A stretch of 64,000 nt of DNA, taken from contig CM024190.1 of the NCBI GenBank assembly GCA_013433145.1, positions 2,852,001-2,916,000 on the forward strand, given 5' to 3'. Each line of letters starts with the position of its first letter. The first letter of the stretch is position 1. This DNA is from Ascaris suum. Its lineage: Eukaryota > Nematoda > Chromadorea > Rhabditida > Ascarididae. The notes under the pieces are model-generated. The model saw nothing but the letters and a program-made list of their open reading frames with translations. It had not been told where the DNA came from and made no database searches. Positions 44,171 through 57,389 of the stretch are shown piece by piece. Position numbers and translations under genes: made by a program.

Positions 44171-44571
44171 TCAACTTAGGTTAAGATGTGCATTCTGAAG
44201 TAGCACTCTGTAGAAGCACGTTCGAGTGGATCGGTAGCGATGAGAATGTAGAATGGTGGATGGTTGTCTGAGAGGGCGTGTAATGGGTGGAGCACAAGGA
44301 TGGACATGCTTCCGAGCCCGATTGCTTGCCATATCGATCTGAGGGCTGCAAGGGCGCATGCGCTAAATTCGGCGTGTATGTGTCCAATAGAGGATACGTT
44401 TGCAGCGTCCTGGATGACCCATTTCGGGTTGTACGCTATTTGCACCGAAAGCTATTTTCAGCTGAGGTCGTTCATCAAGCCGTTAATGGCACATTTCCTC
44501 CAGCAATTCTCTTTTTGTTGTATCTGATTGGCCGAACTGATGAGATGAGTGGAGCACATTCTCAATATTAA
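44171..44571. other. GC-rich island open in most frames
   Basis: Five frames of 60-94 codons overlap. The plus frame at 44287-44571 has CAKFGVYVSNRGYVCSVLDD and then a hydrophobic AILFLLYLIG. The minus frame at 44176-44445 has ISSIGHIH-like text followed by a hydrophobic GLGSMSILVLHPLH stretch. Splice sites are poor. Such multi-frame openness in an otherwise AT-rich region suggests a transposed or recently inserted GC-rich sequence, or one exon whose strand cannot be fixed. Confidence 0.3.
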
Positions 44572-44628
44572 GAAAGCGGTACTGAAGCTTTTACCAGTTT
44601 TCGCGATTTTATGCTTTCTCTTTTCCAG

Positions 44629-44746
44629 AAATGACTATGTTCTGAGATTGCTTCAAGGCTACGAACTCGGTTACGCCGTTTCACCGGCCAGAACTCACCT
44701 TTACGGCCTTTTGAAGATGAAAAGAGGCACTAATCAAACATTTTAG
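44629..44746 (+). CDS. Candidate terminal exon, plus strand
   Basis: A near-ideal acceptor (TGCTTTCTCTTTTCCAG) leads in phase 2 into 38 codons and TAG. The peptide starts NDYVLRLLQGYELGYAVSPA and ends KRGTNQTF. Codon choice is GC-richer than the surroundings. It lies just after the GC-rich island at 44171-44571, whose plus frame could be the preceding exon although no donor is clear. Family unknown. Confidence 0.42.
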
Positions 44747-46068
44747 TAACCATAACTTCCAAGCAAAATGCCATCATCTGAGGGCAAATCACCTTGACTG
44801 AATTATCTAGTGTCGAAAAATCTCTTATATAAAACTTTTCACCAGTTCTTCGGATAGGTTATCGGCTACGTCCAGGGAAATGTTCTCTTATCAGCTTCGT
44901 GAATACGAGCCGTATAAATAATTCAAGGTAAATAACAATGCGATTTGTTTGCAAATGAAACATGAATAACATTTCAGCATCTAACTTTCTATTTGATAAT
45001 TGTGGATTTCGTGAAAAAAAGCAAGAGAAAAGAGCGGGATATCTGCTGATGATCGTTGTCATGACAACCTTTCATTTCATAGTGCTCAAATGAAATGAAA
45101 GCGAAAATTATTCAAGATTATGAGCGTGAAAATAGTCCTATAAAATGTGTTTCTGCGCTAACAGTTTTGTTAAGGCAATGCATCTGGTGTGGATTTAGAC
45201 AATCTAGAGTGGAGCGTCTAATTATTGCTGCTTCATTTCGCTTCAATTCCTAGCATTTAGCAACTCAAACGATAGACGTTCTCTATAATGCCCACTATCT
45301 TAAAATACACAAGCATGGTCGTTCATATGCATACGTAGAACAATGCTATCAGTTTGTTAAAGATCACAATTTCATTTGTCGTTTAATCGATAAGATTGCC
45401 ACTTGCTACTCATGAAGGTAATTACTTAAAGCGTATCAGAGTCAACTCCTTGTGGATAACGTCGCCGTACACTACTGCAAAAATTGCGAAGCGATTTCAT
45501 CTGAATATCGACTATGAAGAAATTCCATTCATTTGCAGCCAAAATTTCATCACTAATGACAGCAATTCAGCAATAATGTTTTTTTTCACTTCCTTTTCAT
45601 ATGTATCAAATGATGGTGAAAGCGGACAATCGAGAGAAAGAATATCGAAAATGAAATCAGAAAAAAATGAGGTGAAGAAAAGCGTATCGAAGAGTACCAC
45701 AGTGAACTGTAAGAGATCTGTTAAATGTTTAAAAAATGAAATAATATAGAATGATGGACCAAAGATAATAAGACATCGTACTTTATAGTGGTCAATAAAA
45801 CGTAATAAAAATAAACAGATACATTCCTCGTTTCTTCGGAGCGAATCATTCGAACACGAAGGCATATGAAAAAAAAAACGGTTCTTTATGATGAAGGTGG
45901 TGGAGGCATTATTTGATTTTTTTTTTTTTTTTGCAGAAAACTTTTACATCAGATATCCAAAAAAAGGTCACTGATTAGGTGACAATACAAAGCGATAAAA
46001 ATTTTAGTCTCGCTTTTTTCATGAGTTTGGAGAATCGCTGAATTAACAAGTTAGGATAATTTCTTCAG
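44747..46068. other. AT-rich DNA with one long frame
   Basis: A 117-codon plus frame (45396-45749) ends in a Lys/Ser/Glu-rich tail and a 117-codon minus frame overlaps it. Neither has good splice sites or a recognisable domain, so I leave both unannotated. Confidence 0.3.
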
Positions 46069-46339
46069 GAGCAAACGCGTTAGAAAATACTGGAACTTTT
46101 CGCAAAAATGATGAGAAATTCTATGATCAAATATTGTCACTAGACTATATAGATATCTTAGACAATTTTGCGAATCTATGCTATTCAATGAACGACTTGT
46201 TCCAATCCGAAAGTATACCCAAATATGAACAAAAATTTTATCAATTTTTCGTACATCTTCCTCTGAAAGAGTTATTTTTGGCGGAGATACGATATGCTAT
46301 TCAGTTATTCTTTTCTTGGTCTCATTTTTTTAGACGGGA
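46069..46339 (+). CDS. Candidate internal exon, plus strand
   Basis: The segment lies between an ATAATTTCTTCAG acceptor and a CGGGA then GTATGTGT donor. It is 271 bases, phase 1 to phase 2, with 89 open codons. The peptide starts with ANALENTGTFRKNDEKF and includes DYIDILDNFANLCYSMNDLF, followed by an aromatic and hydrophobic end. It reads like an alpha-helical domain, but no family is recognised. If the donor is not used the frame stops at TGA 46367. Confidence 0.38.
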
Positions 46340-48687
46340 GTATGTGTATATATGCTTCATTTTGTGAAAACAGTTAGAGAGAATGAAAACATCGTTTATG
46401 TACTGAATAGATCTGCAATTGTGCAGACATTGTCATCTTATCGAAATTATTCGAATTGTATTTGTGCTAGTAAATGCATTTGCATTTTCGTTTCCGGTTT
46501 ATCCGACTGCGCTGTTGAACAAATTCCACTTAACGTTGATCCTGTTTTGTAAGGCAATAATTTATATTTGCAAAAATAAGTTAATTCCGGAAAGGTTTAC
46601 TGCGATGAGCAAAAGTGGAAATCTTGAATTGAAATAATGCATATCTCATGCTTTGTACTACATACACGATCGATGGACATACTTTGGAGATTGTTAACAT
46701 TTGTTTTCGGAATTGAGTTTTTGCATCAAAAAGTGATCTCAAAGAGATACTGCTTGTTGCACTTTCATTTGAGAACTTTAACTCCAATTTTGCTGGTCAG
46801 ATGCCTTGTCAATATTTGCTTCTAATAGTTTACTGCATACTTAGTCTTATGGATTTTCTAGCCAGATCGACGACTTCAGAGAACGGTCGTGTGAAAAGAG
46901 ATGAAAACAATATCGCATGATGGGATAATTCTAGAGCCATTTTGGCAACGCTTTTGTTCTAACCAAGGCAACAATTTTCCTCTTTGTTCGGAGCGTTCTT
47001 GTTAAGGAGATTGTGTTTTTAATGGATTTGAAAAAATTTCATACGCTTTTCTATCAAAATCGAACAATTGGTAGTGTTAAGCTTTTTGAACATTCAACTG
47101 TTGGATATATTCCAGTTGATGTTTTTATGTATAATAACTCGCTTATTCCCGCTTACAATCGTTAAACATCATATCTCAAAAATTATTAATTATATCCGCC
47201 GGTCGCTAATAGAAGAGGCAAACGTTTTATAAATCTGTTCACTAAATGTTACGTCGAACAAATGCTTAAGTCACTGACAAGCATTCAGCATTCAATTTCA
47301 CGCTCAACGAAAACGTGATAATCTTACACGGCATCGCGTAATTGCCCTCGTTTATTGCTTAGAAAATGGCCACTAAGAAGTACAGAAATCAGTGAGGGTG
47401 ACAGATCGAAAGCGCTATAATAGTAGACGGGAAAAGAGCACTAGCTATGAAGACGAGGGCATAATTAGAATAAAATGAACCGAAAGGACATGCAGATAGT
47501 AAAGTGAAGGATGAGAGAATTGTATGATGATATAAACGGCTTCGGCATGGGTAATGCAGAATAGGAGGACAGACAGGAAAAGACCAGGCGGAACTATAAC
47601 CGACGGAGAGAATGTGTAATGCTCACTCCAACATAAACGAGCACAATTCAGCCTTAATCGCTTTGCAGAGTGCCATAGTTTAGTCGTTCATCTTAAGTGG
47701 ACTAGATGGAGGGGTCACCAACTTGTTGATCAACAAGCAGCTGGCAGGTTAATACTACCAACCCCGACCTTTAAATCCCTGTTATTCAATTTTTTTGAAA
47801 TTTCATAAGGGAGAGTGGGAATACAGTCAGAAGACTCATAGGATTTTCATCTTCTGCGATAACTGGTCGCATTGGTTGAGTATATTATTACTAAATAGAA
47901 GATTGAGCATCTCCGGTAATCTTCGAAAAAACACTAAGCACCTCGCCGATGTGTGGTGCAACTCTATCTGCCGCGAAATACGTACAAATTTCCGGGCAGC
48001 TTTAAACGTCGATAACTCCATTCGACGCCGACAGCCGATTTCAATGCTGACGGAAAAGTTGGATTAGCTGGCTGTATTACGGCATATAATATAACCATCA
48101 AATTCCCAACTATAGCTTTGAATGGCTCTTAAGTTGGAACCAACGGAGTGAGAGCCAATCGGAATCGCATATGCACAAATGCGACGTCGCCGAAACACTC
48201 TTAGCAAATGCAAATTTATGAATAACGTGAAAAAGTTGGGAATTTTTCTTCCTAATCGATCGGTCGATTTTACAGATTCGTTTCTGCTTCGCATTCGATT
48301 GAATGCAGAAATTAAAAACTAAGTTAGCAATTTTACAGAATCGTTAAAAATCCTTTAAAACTATTGAAAACGGAATTATGGATAGAGGTTCATTATGCTG
48401 TGCAGATTAGAGCTAACAAAACTTTCTTTTCGTTTATGAGCTGAAGATGCACAATCTATAGACATATGGAGTGAAATTATTTATATAGTAGCATTGAAGT
48501 AGCGCGCATTTGTGTAAAACAGTAAAACCATTAAAAAAAATTGCTTAGTACATTCAGACCCCCTTTCATCTCATTTAAAAAAAAATTAAACGGCAATAAA
48601 GATCGAAATGTCGCTAATTGTTTGCAAATGTAAAGTGGAAATGTTTTCCACTTACAACGCATTTATTGGCCGATCACAACTGAAACG
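46340..48687. other. AT-rich DNA
   Basis: Frames at 46352-46825 and 47795-48294 are open without paired splice sites. The plus frame 47795-48067 ends in an Arg-rich tail and is the best of them, but its boundaries are unsupported. Confidence 0.35.
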
Positions 48688-48770
48688 TAGGAGAGAGAGA
48701 GAGAGAGAGAGGAGGAGGAGGAGGAGAGAGAGAAAGAGAGACAGAGACATAGACAGAGAGAAAGAAAGAA
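48688..48770 (+). repeat. GA/GGA purine microsatellite
   Basis: (GA)n followed by (GGA)4 and further GA, with AGAC and AAAG variants. The Arg-Glu-rich frame over it is an artefact. Confidence 0.9.
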
Positions 48771-50341
48771 TTCAAATGTGCAACGTGACATATACAATTT
48801 TCGATATTTAGATTATATACATGAAGAGTTCACTTCATATACTAAATGAGGATTTGGATGATGAATTCGTCGAGCCGAAAGCGGACACCCACACCGAGCT
48901 ATAGTTGCTTAATGCGCTTTCTTGCTGACATATGCACAATATAGACAAAGGCTAAATCATCGATATTGTACAACAACGCAATACACTATTAGGAGTGTAC
49001 TTTCCGCATCTAAACAATCCACAAAACGATGAAATATTCGACTTTTTCCTAGAGTCGTTGAAGTGAAAGGATACGTGGTCTAGATCGTTTTTCATTGCCA
49101 CTGTCATTAATTTCTATGTGAAGCAGCATTTTTGATGGATGTAAGGACGTATTTTTACGCGGAACTTACTAGAAAATTTTCGAAAATTTCGCCCTCGATA
49201 TCTCCGAGACAAATAACAACTCCTCGCAAAATCTTGCTGTTAAAACTTTTCATGATAGTGTTCTAAGCCGCATACTTCTAGGCTTAACCTAGTCAGCATT
49301 GCTAGCACGCTCAATTCTTCTCTAGCGATATCCGATCTAAGTAATCGTTTGTTCACAAATTTAAACGATATGATACCGTCGAGAATTTGTAAACTGAACA
49401 TCATAATATATTCATAGCAAAAAACTCGCCAATATTGAACTTCTACAATGAACGTTGAGGGCAGTTCATGAACGGTTTTGAACATGCATTTTGGCCAAAT
49501 CATTGAATGAGCTGTAGCAAGAGATCTTAGAAGTGCTTTCAGGCAGCGCTATTAAAAGCTTAGCGTTTAATGCCAATTTGCAAAGGGAATTATGCGACTG
49601 CTTGGCCGATGCATGCGTTTGCCCTTAAAACCTTTAGTTATCGTTTCGATGTTCGCACGAGGGACCTTCTGACGAGGAAATTCAACGTGAAGATTCTATT
49701 TCTTAGACATAAGATGCCTCAGACCAATTTTCAGTTTGTCTGACAAATGTTTCAGTCGAGTGTGAGCTTTGACCTCTTCGGAATTTTTGAATGAAAAATT
49801 TAAAGAAAACAAATAATTAAATGGGACGGTAAACATAAAGCCTATGTCAGTTGGGTAAGCATCAGTCGACACTCCCTTAACCGAGCGCAATTAGAACGGG
49901 AAGGAGGAACACCATGAAATATATGCTTCTCAAAAAACAACGTCCATAACCAATCTTGACGCAAGGTTTTAGGAGCAGTCGGCGCTTTTTCCAGCTAAAT
50001 TAAAGCCCATTTGTGTTTGAATTGCTCAAAATAAACGTTATCCCTCAATCTCAAATTTCACCCTGTAGAATGCCAATTTGGAGAATGCAATTAATGAGAC
50101 ACAAAGTCAACAATAGTAAGTGCCTAATTTGAACGAAAATTAATTGGCAACAAATTTTGGCCTAGGATAGCGAACCACAAATTTCGGCCAATAATAGTGA
50201 GCAGCAGGATTTTCCGAGTATGGAAGGAGGAGGAGAGAAAGGATGGAGGGGGGGGGCGAAGGAGAGGAAGGAGCACAAGTGCGGTCATAAAAACTGTCAG
50301 TATCCTCTGAAATTAGCAACATTTTTTCTCTTTCATTGCAG
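48771..50341. other. AT-rich DNA
   Basis: There is no supported exon. A G-rich patch with a run of nine G lies at about 50221-50270. Confidence 0.4.
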
Positions 50342-50450
50342 TGAGGAGACCTTTACATGTTTTCTTTTTATTCGTTTGTGTGCATACATACATTTGTGCG
50401 CATGTGCGAATATGCCTCCACCATTCTTTACAAACGATAGTCTCGAGACG
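50342..50450 (+). CDS. Candidate plus-strand exon
   Basis: A strong acceptor (TTTTTTCTCTTTCATTGCAG) opens a phase-2 frame of 36 codons to a GTAATC donor, or 46 codons to a TAG at about 50497. The first half is Cys/His/aromatic-rich from TG-rich low-complexity DNA. The second half reads MPPPFFTNDSLETVI. Another phase is also open. Uncertain. Confidence 0.25.
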
Positions 50451-53400
50451 GTAATCACTGTGCAGTTGAAGCTACAAGATATGAAGCGTATTTTCTAGAG
50501 AAACAGGCTGAGCACTCGCTTACACATAACCTGCATCTACTTGCTTAGAGAGGACTTACAGAAACTTAAAGATGCTTAGAACTTGAAAACATTTCACAAG
50601 CGTTTCGCTGAAAGAATTGATTCCTTTTAAAAGGTATACGGCATCACTGAGATCAGCGAGAATATCATTGAATGCTTCACTACTTTTTGCCAGCTTATGA
50701 AATTATTTCATGGATGCGATCGATTGCAAAACGCATATATTCTGCTAGCTAGTCTGCTTTCCAATCCATTCTTCCATTACGTTGCCCAATGCGAATTCCA
50801 TTTTGCGGCATAATTTTACCGCAAGGGACCTGCTTATAGAAAGAGAAAGAAAAAGAGAAAGAAAGAGGAAGAGGAAAAGGAGAGTTATTGACAGAGAAGA
50901 GATAAAGAGGGAGAAAGAAAGAGCAGTTGCGCGTCATTAGTCGTGCCATTCGAAGGTTCACGTTCAATAAATCTATATTTAGCTATCGTTAGGCAAACCA
51001 CCAAGTATAAAAGAGGTATAGAATATTCCCTCAATGATGCACTCATATAAAATTTACCCAAAGCCACTAGACCAAGTCAATTATTAAATTAATTAAGTAA
51101 ACAGTTTTGCTTGACTTCACTCAAAAAATTGTCTATTGTAATGAGCAGCATTTTTGTTCATCGATATCTATGAATACATTGCCATTGAAAAAAAGTAACA
51201 GTCAGAAGACATTGATCAAAGGAATTTCAATAGCACGAATCCAACACAACAAAGCTGTTCACCATTACCGCAACAAAACATTATTTATACTAGGAAAATA
51301 TAGCATAAAAATGACGACAGCTTATTTATCTTCTATTTACGCATGAACACTTGCAAAGCTTTTATTCGGCTTCGTCGAATATCTTCTCTGAATTACCTTT
51401 TGGGAAAGTCGAATGAAAATTCATGATGTATGCGTGCTCATTGTGGTAAAAAATGGTATCGAGTTGGCAAAACGGCAAATTTTAAAGCGGCGTCCTTGCA
51501 GGCAGTCCGGAAGAGATTGTAAATAAAATGTAATGCGCTCGCTACGAAGGGTGTGTTTTTGCCTCATTGATATCTTCTAAAATTGCTTCTCGCATTCGAG
51601 GAGCAATTCATTCATTTCAACAATGCATATTCATGGGGCAAATGCAATGCACGACGCTCTATAAAAAGGAAACTGAGAGAAATGCAGATGATTTTCTAGC
51701 GTGGAATAACAAACAATGATCATTTTTTTCTGCTCGAAATCTCTTCCATTTTCTTGAAACAAAAAAAAAAAATCGGCAGTAAGTTCGCTGTTCCAAAAAA
51801 AAAAAAATCTTGAAGCTTTAATAAAATAGGATGCTAATAAAGACAGCAGCAAAATAAACTTCGGCCACTTCATGCTTCCGACAGAGCTTAGAATATTCCA
51901 CTTCTAAATTATGCTGCAAAACGAAAGCCGTTCTCGATCTCTTTCTTTGATATCGTACAAGACAAAGATAGAATTATATTTGGCAAACTGGAAATCGTTT
52001 CTTTGCAAAACCTTTCATAGGTAGGGCACTCTTATTTGCAAATTAAATAACACAACGGTTCATTAAAAATAGGCGTTCATTTTCTGTTTAATTTTGCAAT
52101 GAGCGTTTGCGATTTCATTTCCGCTTAAAAAGGCATGACAAGTGGCGAAGAATGTTTCGGATGCGAAAAATGCGTTTTCGCATGCGATAGGAGTGTGAAA
52201 ATTTTCTTCACACATGCACTCATAGCGTAGTAAGTCTCTGTCCATCAGAACTTGCTGGTAATGAATCGTGGATGATTGGGTTACGAACGATGCAATTTTC
52301 CTTCGAAATTACTGAGATTCGTATAGAAAGTGCAGTGCTTGCTCGAATGATGTAGTATAGAATAGTGCAGTACGTACTGCTGCATCTCTCCTTCCCCCTG
52401 CACCCCCCCCCCTTTCTCTGCTGCTCCCATCCCAAACAGGGTTTCCATTTAGTTAAATCCATGCGAACGTCGTCACGTCATTAGCCACTTCACTCTGACA
52501 ATGGTTCTAAACATTTAGTGATGAAAATATGCTGTCGAATTGTGTGTCCACAAACAAATAATGGCCAATGAAAGTTCGCCCTCAGCTTATCTGTTTGAAG
52601 AATGCCCCATCGGTGAGCAGTGCATTACAGTGATGTGGGATGGCGAAAGTGAATTCGCAGCATTCACGTGATTGTTTGCATATCACACGACATAACGGTC
52701 TGCATCTTATTCCCCGGAAAACCTCGACCGATTTGAAAGTAGCACTGCACTTGATTAATGCGCATTCCTCGTGAGTCATTTTATTTTTCATTGCAGCATA
52801 TTTACGAATGCTCGCAAAAATGCGAAGTAAGCTAATACACGAATCTAAATGCTCATTTAGACGCTCAGTGATAAGAGAGACAATCAATCTTCCTAACATA
52901 TTTCTTCACTGGTATTTACTTAAATGAGGTTTCAAAGAAGAAATTGATGTTACCTGTTGTTAATTTCACAAATGCAATCGTAGCTACGATTAGGTAGAAA
53001 ACTAACTAAATTACAAGGGTTCCCTATTCAGGCAGTAAATAGATGACAACGATAAATACAGCTCTTCTTCCACATTCATAGGTTTGACGAAAATAGCGGA
53101 TTTGATTACCCCCAAGATTTTCAATATTCATTGAAGGAATTTTTTACTGGGAGGGGCTGTAGGCTACAAATGAACAATTTCATCACAAGATGTTAGATTT
53201 TCTCAGAAAGTCACAGTTTTTATTGCATCGAGAAATACACCGAAGCATTCTCGCACAAAACTTATACATACTATGTGCCCTGCATCATAATTTCTTCACC
53301 ACTGAAACGACCTAAAAGTCAAAATTGCTGAATTTTTCTTCAACTGCAGAACATTCTAACATACGTATTTCAACATGATGTGCACTGAGGCGTGGCCTAC

Positions 53401-54633
53401 TTTCAACGGCCGTTGATAGCTCTGAGCTTGTCACGTCAAGAAGCGTTGAGAGATCCCCATGCCTCAATGACATTACATTTGAATTGTCTACCGATTTTAG
53501 TACTCTGCAGACATCATTTGAAAATATTCATGTGCACTATGCACGCTTCAATATAAACGAATCCCAGACGTGTAACAAGATGATTTAGCAGACATCCTTT
53601 CACAAAGTCCATATTACTTTAAATTTTCGTCCCATCACTTTCATCGTCTTTTTTTTATCGCATGAAATTTATAACCTCAGTGCTAAACAAATGTTTCACA
53701 AGCTATCAAATATGCGCAAGTTTAATCGTCTACTTCAAGTGATGCAGAGCGCATACCAGCGAGTAAGCAGGACATTCGCACCGACAAGGGTACGTCGAAG
53801 CAATGAATCCACTTGCACAAGCAAACTGCTCGCTTTCAAACATCCATAAGAACAGCAAGGATTTCCTGTTCTTCCACAGTAACTTCACCATTATGCGCCT
53901 CTAGAGGGCTATATTCGAAACAAGTGGATACCGTACTCGCTGCATTATAAGCCCTTTTGTCATAGTCACATTTGTTTTGAAAGTACTGAAAGCGGGACGC
54001 TGAAGAACTTCCTACTGCTCGTGCTTTTGCACATAAACCTCCGTTTCGAAGGAAGCGGGAATCCCCGCACCGTCCTTTCTTAGGAGTCGTTGCAATACAG
54101 TGTATCGATGCAATTTTTCTAGTGTCTTAAATTCAACAGAGCGATGTTAGGCGCGATGAATATTCACGGAAGACTCGCAATTCTATTTCTCGCGAACGTG
54201 AACGCAGCAAACCTGCAGAAAAGAGGCAACGCCTGGGCGCTATAGTGATTTATGCTAAGCATGATATAGAAAAAGGAGACCAAAATAGTTCACTTCATTT
54301 TTTAGACAATGGAACGCAACTTCACTTGTATATAAGTACCTTCATAAGCGAAGCAAAACAGCTCAGACGTGGAATATAAATATGATAATTAGGACGCCCT
54401 CAATTTATCTGTGACTCCAGTCTGAAAGAAGAAGAAAATATCTTTTATTGAAGTCATGAAAACAATTCTATTCGCCCATTATATAAAAAGAATACAAAGA
54501 CTGAGATATGAAAAGGCACTTATTTGCAATGAACGCATTGCTGATTCTGTCCCAAAAAATCCATTATGAAAATCGGCTAAAAAATTATCGTCATATTTTA
54601 ATAATAATTCTGCATTTGCCGATTGTAAAACAG
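50451..54633. other. AT-rich DNA
   Basis: A purine-rich tract with AGAAAG/GAGGAA units lies at 50836-50925, a run of ten C at 52403-52412, and A/T runs occur near 51760-51800. A minus frame of 105 codons (52582-52899) and one of 80 codons (52220-52462) are open but have no good splice sites. Confidence 0.4.
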
Positions 54634-54744
54634 GACGATGAGCCAGATTTGCGGTTGGAGAGAGTTTCGAGGACATACGAGACCACCCAACGAAACAGAG
54701 ACGACAGATACATAGGAAGCGTTCAGCTACCGACAATAGGATGA
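54634..54744 (+). CDS. Candidate terminal exon, plus strand
   Basis: After AAAACAG, a phase-0 frame gives DDEPDLRLERVSRTYETTQR and ends VQLPTIG before TGA. This very charged, protein-like 36-residue tail stands out from the AT-rich surroundings. The acceptor is poor, and the frame stays open upstream to an ATG at 54508, so the left boundary is uncertain. Family unknown. Confidence 0.33.
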   Translation, partial: DDEPDLRLERVSRTYETTQRNRDDRYIGSVQLPTIG

Positions 54745-55969
54745 GTCAATCATTGAAAACTTGAACAGATGTTCATTTCTAAGGATTTTTTTGGCAAGAA
54801 CTCAACTAAGCTCTTCAGATTTAACTTGCTCTGAAATAGCTGTAAAATGATGCCTTGTGAAGATGGTCTGCCGAATGAAATATTTCAAGAACTGGATCGA
54901 TATATCCTGTGAAGATGCATGTAAAACAAAAACAAACCTATAAGAATTGTACGTTCGATGTGTTCAGCTAGAGTGTTACGGCTACATTTGAAAAGAGTGC
55001 AACAAAGAATATCGAGCAAAAAACCCACAAAAGAGGAACATATTTTCTTGAAACTACATAGCAGACGCAAATGAAATCAGCCCCTCTAGATCTCTACAAT
55101 TTCATTTCGACGCTTTACGCTAATATACAAGTGAATATCATAACGGAGATTCAATTATAAACTCAGAGGATATTTCGCAACAAATGCAAAAAAAAAAAAA
55201 AAAACAAGCGAGCATGCTTCATAATAGCTTTACCTCAAAGAGCAATCAATACATGAAAGCGACAAAAATAGGGAAGCACGTCATTTAACCCCTTTTCTCG
55301 ATTTTTTTCTTCCATATTTATTCATGGTGGAGGTTTTTCTTCTCTTTCAACCTATATAATTACCTTCCATGCACAAAAAAGGAAAGCTACCATCAACTTC
55401 ACCAAAAAAAAATGCGAAGAATAAAATACAGAAAAACGTGTTTGCTCAAGCGAAGAAAACGTTACAAGAGAGAAAAACAAACAGATAAACAGTGATGCAA
55501 AACACCAAAAAAAAAAAAAAAGTGCAATCTTCACACGTCCCATTGAGTAACGCATTGACGCGATGCTTTCCTGCAATTTAGTTTGCACAATTGGCGGCCA
55601 AGAGAGATTACCAAAAAAAGTGTCTTTCCCATCTCCTCGCGACAGTCGGTGCCCTCCTCCACCGTCGATCACTGAAATTTTCAATAGTTCAGTTCATTAA
55701 TGCGATCATATTTGAGAATCCTGGTTCAAAACTGAATACATCTGATATGAAAATGAGTTTGATCGATTGGGAGGATGGCAAAGAATGCCCTCAACATAGC
55801 GAATTTTGAAAAAGGAGAACACTGTGCTGGAAAAAAGTGTATCTAAGAATGGTCAACGCGATAATTTGATCGGTCGTATGCATTAGTATCCTCGCAACAG
55901 AAACGCGTCTCCATAAATGCTAATCGGTCGTCAATGCAAAAAGACTCATGCTAATATTTGACTTCCCTC
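54745..55969. other. Intergenic DNA upstream of the Ly6 gene
   Basis: AT-rich with A runs of 15-17 at about 55190 and 55507. It includes a slightly GC-richer patch at 55590-55680 with no supported exon. The promoter of the Ly6 gene would lie in or near this stretch, but no clear TATA element was singled out. Confidence 0.35.
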
Positions 55970-56024
55970 ATGATCGTGACACTCATCGCACTTCAAAGGA
56001 TTCTGACGCTTTCGACGTTCACAG
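55970..56024 (+). CDS. Ly6-type gene: candidate signal-peptide exon
   Basis: ATG opens MIVTLIALQRILTLSTFT, a plausible signal peptide. The segment ends in phase 1 (ACAG then GTCTAT), and joining it to the next exon gives Ala-Ala-Leu-Thr-Cys, a good cleavage context. The donor is weak. Two alternatives exist. An ATG at 56058 has a better donor (CCAG then GTATTT at 56086) but yields only about ten residues. An ATG at 56213 reads directly into the 56259 exon (MKKAKTYFNFTLHFSAA). One of the three should be the N-terminus. Confidence 0.35.
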
Positions 56025-56258
56025 GTCTATCCTCATCTCAGTGATTGTCCTTTCAATATGCTTCTAGTCGTGTCAAATTTTCCAGGTATTTTCTGTGTAG
56101 TTAATTAATTAAAATTACAGTTAATTAAAATTCAAAGATAAGCATATAAATCTTGAGTTGTTTTCTCATAAAAGCTTCATGTAAATTATCGTGTCGTTTC
56201 AAAGTTGCAGCTATGAAGAAGGCGAAAACGTATTTCAATTTTACTCTCCACTTTTCAG

Positions 56259-56420
56259 CCGCACTAACATGCCATGAGTGTGTGTTCATCGAAAGCGTGC
56301 CTGCATTTGTGGCAGCTATTGCGCGTCAGGCGAATATTATGGATGGTGCTTATAATTATGGCGACTGTAAATCCATTCACGACTCATGCTTCACCAATGG
56401 ATCATGCATCAACCTCATCA
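56259..56420 (+). CDS. Ly6/uPAR (three-finger) protein, first half of domain
   Basis: This is the exon after a CTTTTCAG acceptor, ending in a GTATGT donor and phase 1 at both ends. It encodes the start of a Ly6 domain: Leu-Thr-Cys-His-Glu-Cys-Val, then Gly-Asp-Cys, Ser-Cys and Gly-Ser-Cys-Ile. These are cysteines 1-5 of the ten expected. Together with the exons at 58288 and 59042 it gives one complete extracellular three-finger domain. In nematodes such proteins are GPI-anchored at the cell surface and are often neuronal modulators of receptors or behaviour; the ligand here is unknown. Confidence 0.8.
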
Positions 56421-57389
56421 GTATGTTTTTTTTTATTACTGGCCGTTACTGATCAATGTATAATTCGATTATTGTATGAGGGGGGAAGTTCAGGAATTCA
56501 AACGAACAGCAAAGAACAAAGTGCTACCGACCTGAACGGAAGTGTTGAGCGATTCCGATTTCTTTATTGCTAAAGGTGGACATGACGGATCCCAACTACT
56601 CTGAGGGCCAGTGAAGTTGAAGCGTCTCTTCACCAGTGAGCACACATTCTAAGAAAACACCTCGAGAAGAATGCAGCAAGATGGCCTTCAAGCCAAAGAA
56701 CATTTTCACTCGAGACCTCATGAAATCATTTTCAAGTTTTAGCTAGAATGGATATATGGCGTACAATTGCTTATAACTGTATTGCTGAAAGCAAGTTTGC
56801 ATTTGGCTGGCTCAAATGTTGCATCTGAAGGTTTCACTTTTCCTCTTTCCACATTGACAGCTCGTCTTCGCGCTTTAATAAAACAAAAAAATTCGCTTAG
56901 AACAGAGACAGTAAAATAGCACTTCCCGCAGACTGCACTATGTATATACTTTTTATTTAAACGAATCACAGGTAGATAAAATGTTGCTCATCCATTTAGA
57001 GATATTGTTCTTTTCAAAATCCATTAAAGAAAGGCTTATTTGTAACTCAGGATTGCTTCATATTTCCAAACTGCCTTATCCTAAACCGTAATCTGGGCAT
57101 CCGACTTAGCTGCTAGTGTATAATCGAAGTTAGCTATGTTTTATCATGGCGAGATCAGTATGCCATGAAGTAGATACAGCGTTCTTTTCGTGTCTCATAT
57201 CACTGTGAGTCGCCTGCACTTAAAGAGATTTGTATGACGAGAAGTATAGCATTCCAGAATGTATCTGCCTAAAGCAAATTTAAGGCGGATAATGTTGGTA
57301 TGAATCAATTGGCTAGTGGCGCAAATGTCCAGATGTTATTCATGTAGTTGCAACATGCGATTCCACGTTTATTACACATTTATACTTAC

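Noticed and set aside
45396..45865. 117-codon frames on both strands
   Set aside because: AT-rich composition, Lys/Asn or Phe/Leu bias and lack of splice sites suggest chance.
48608..48811. Arg-Glu-rich frame
   Set aside because: Read-through of the GA/GGA microsatellite; no splice sites or start context.
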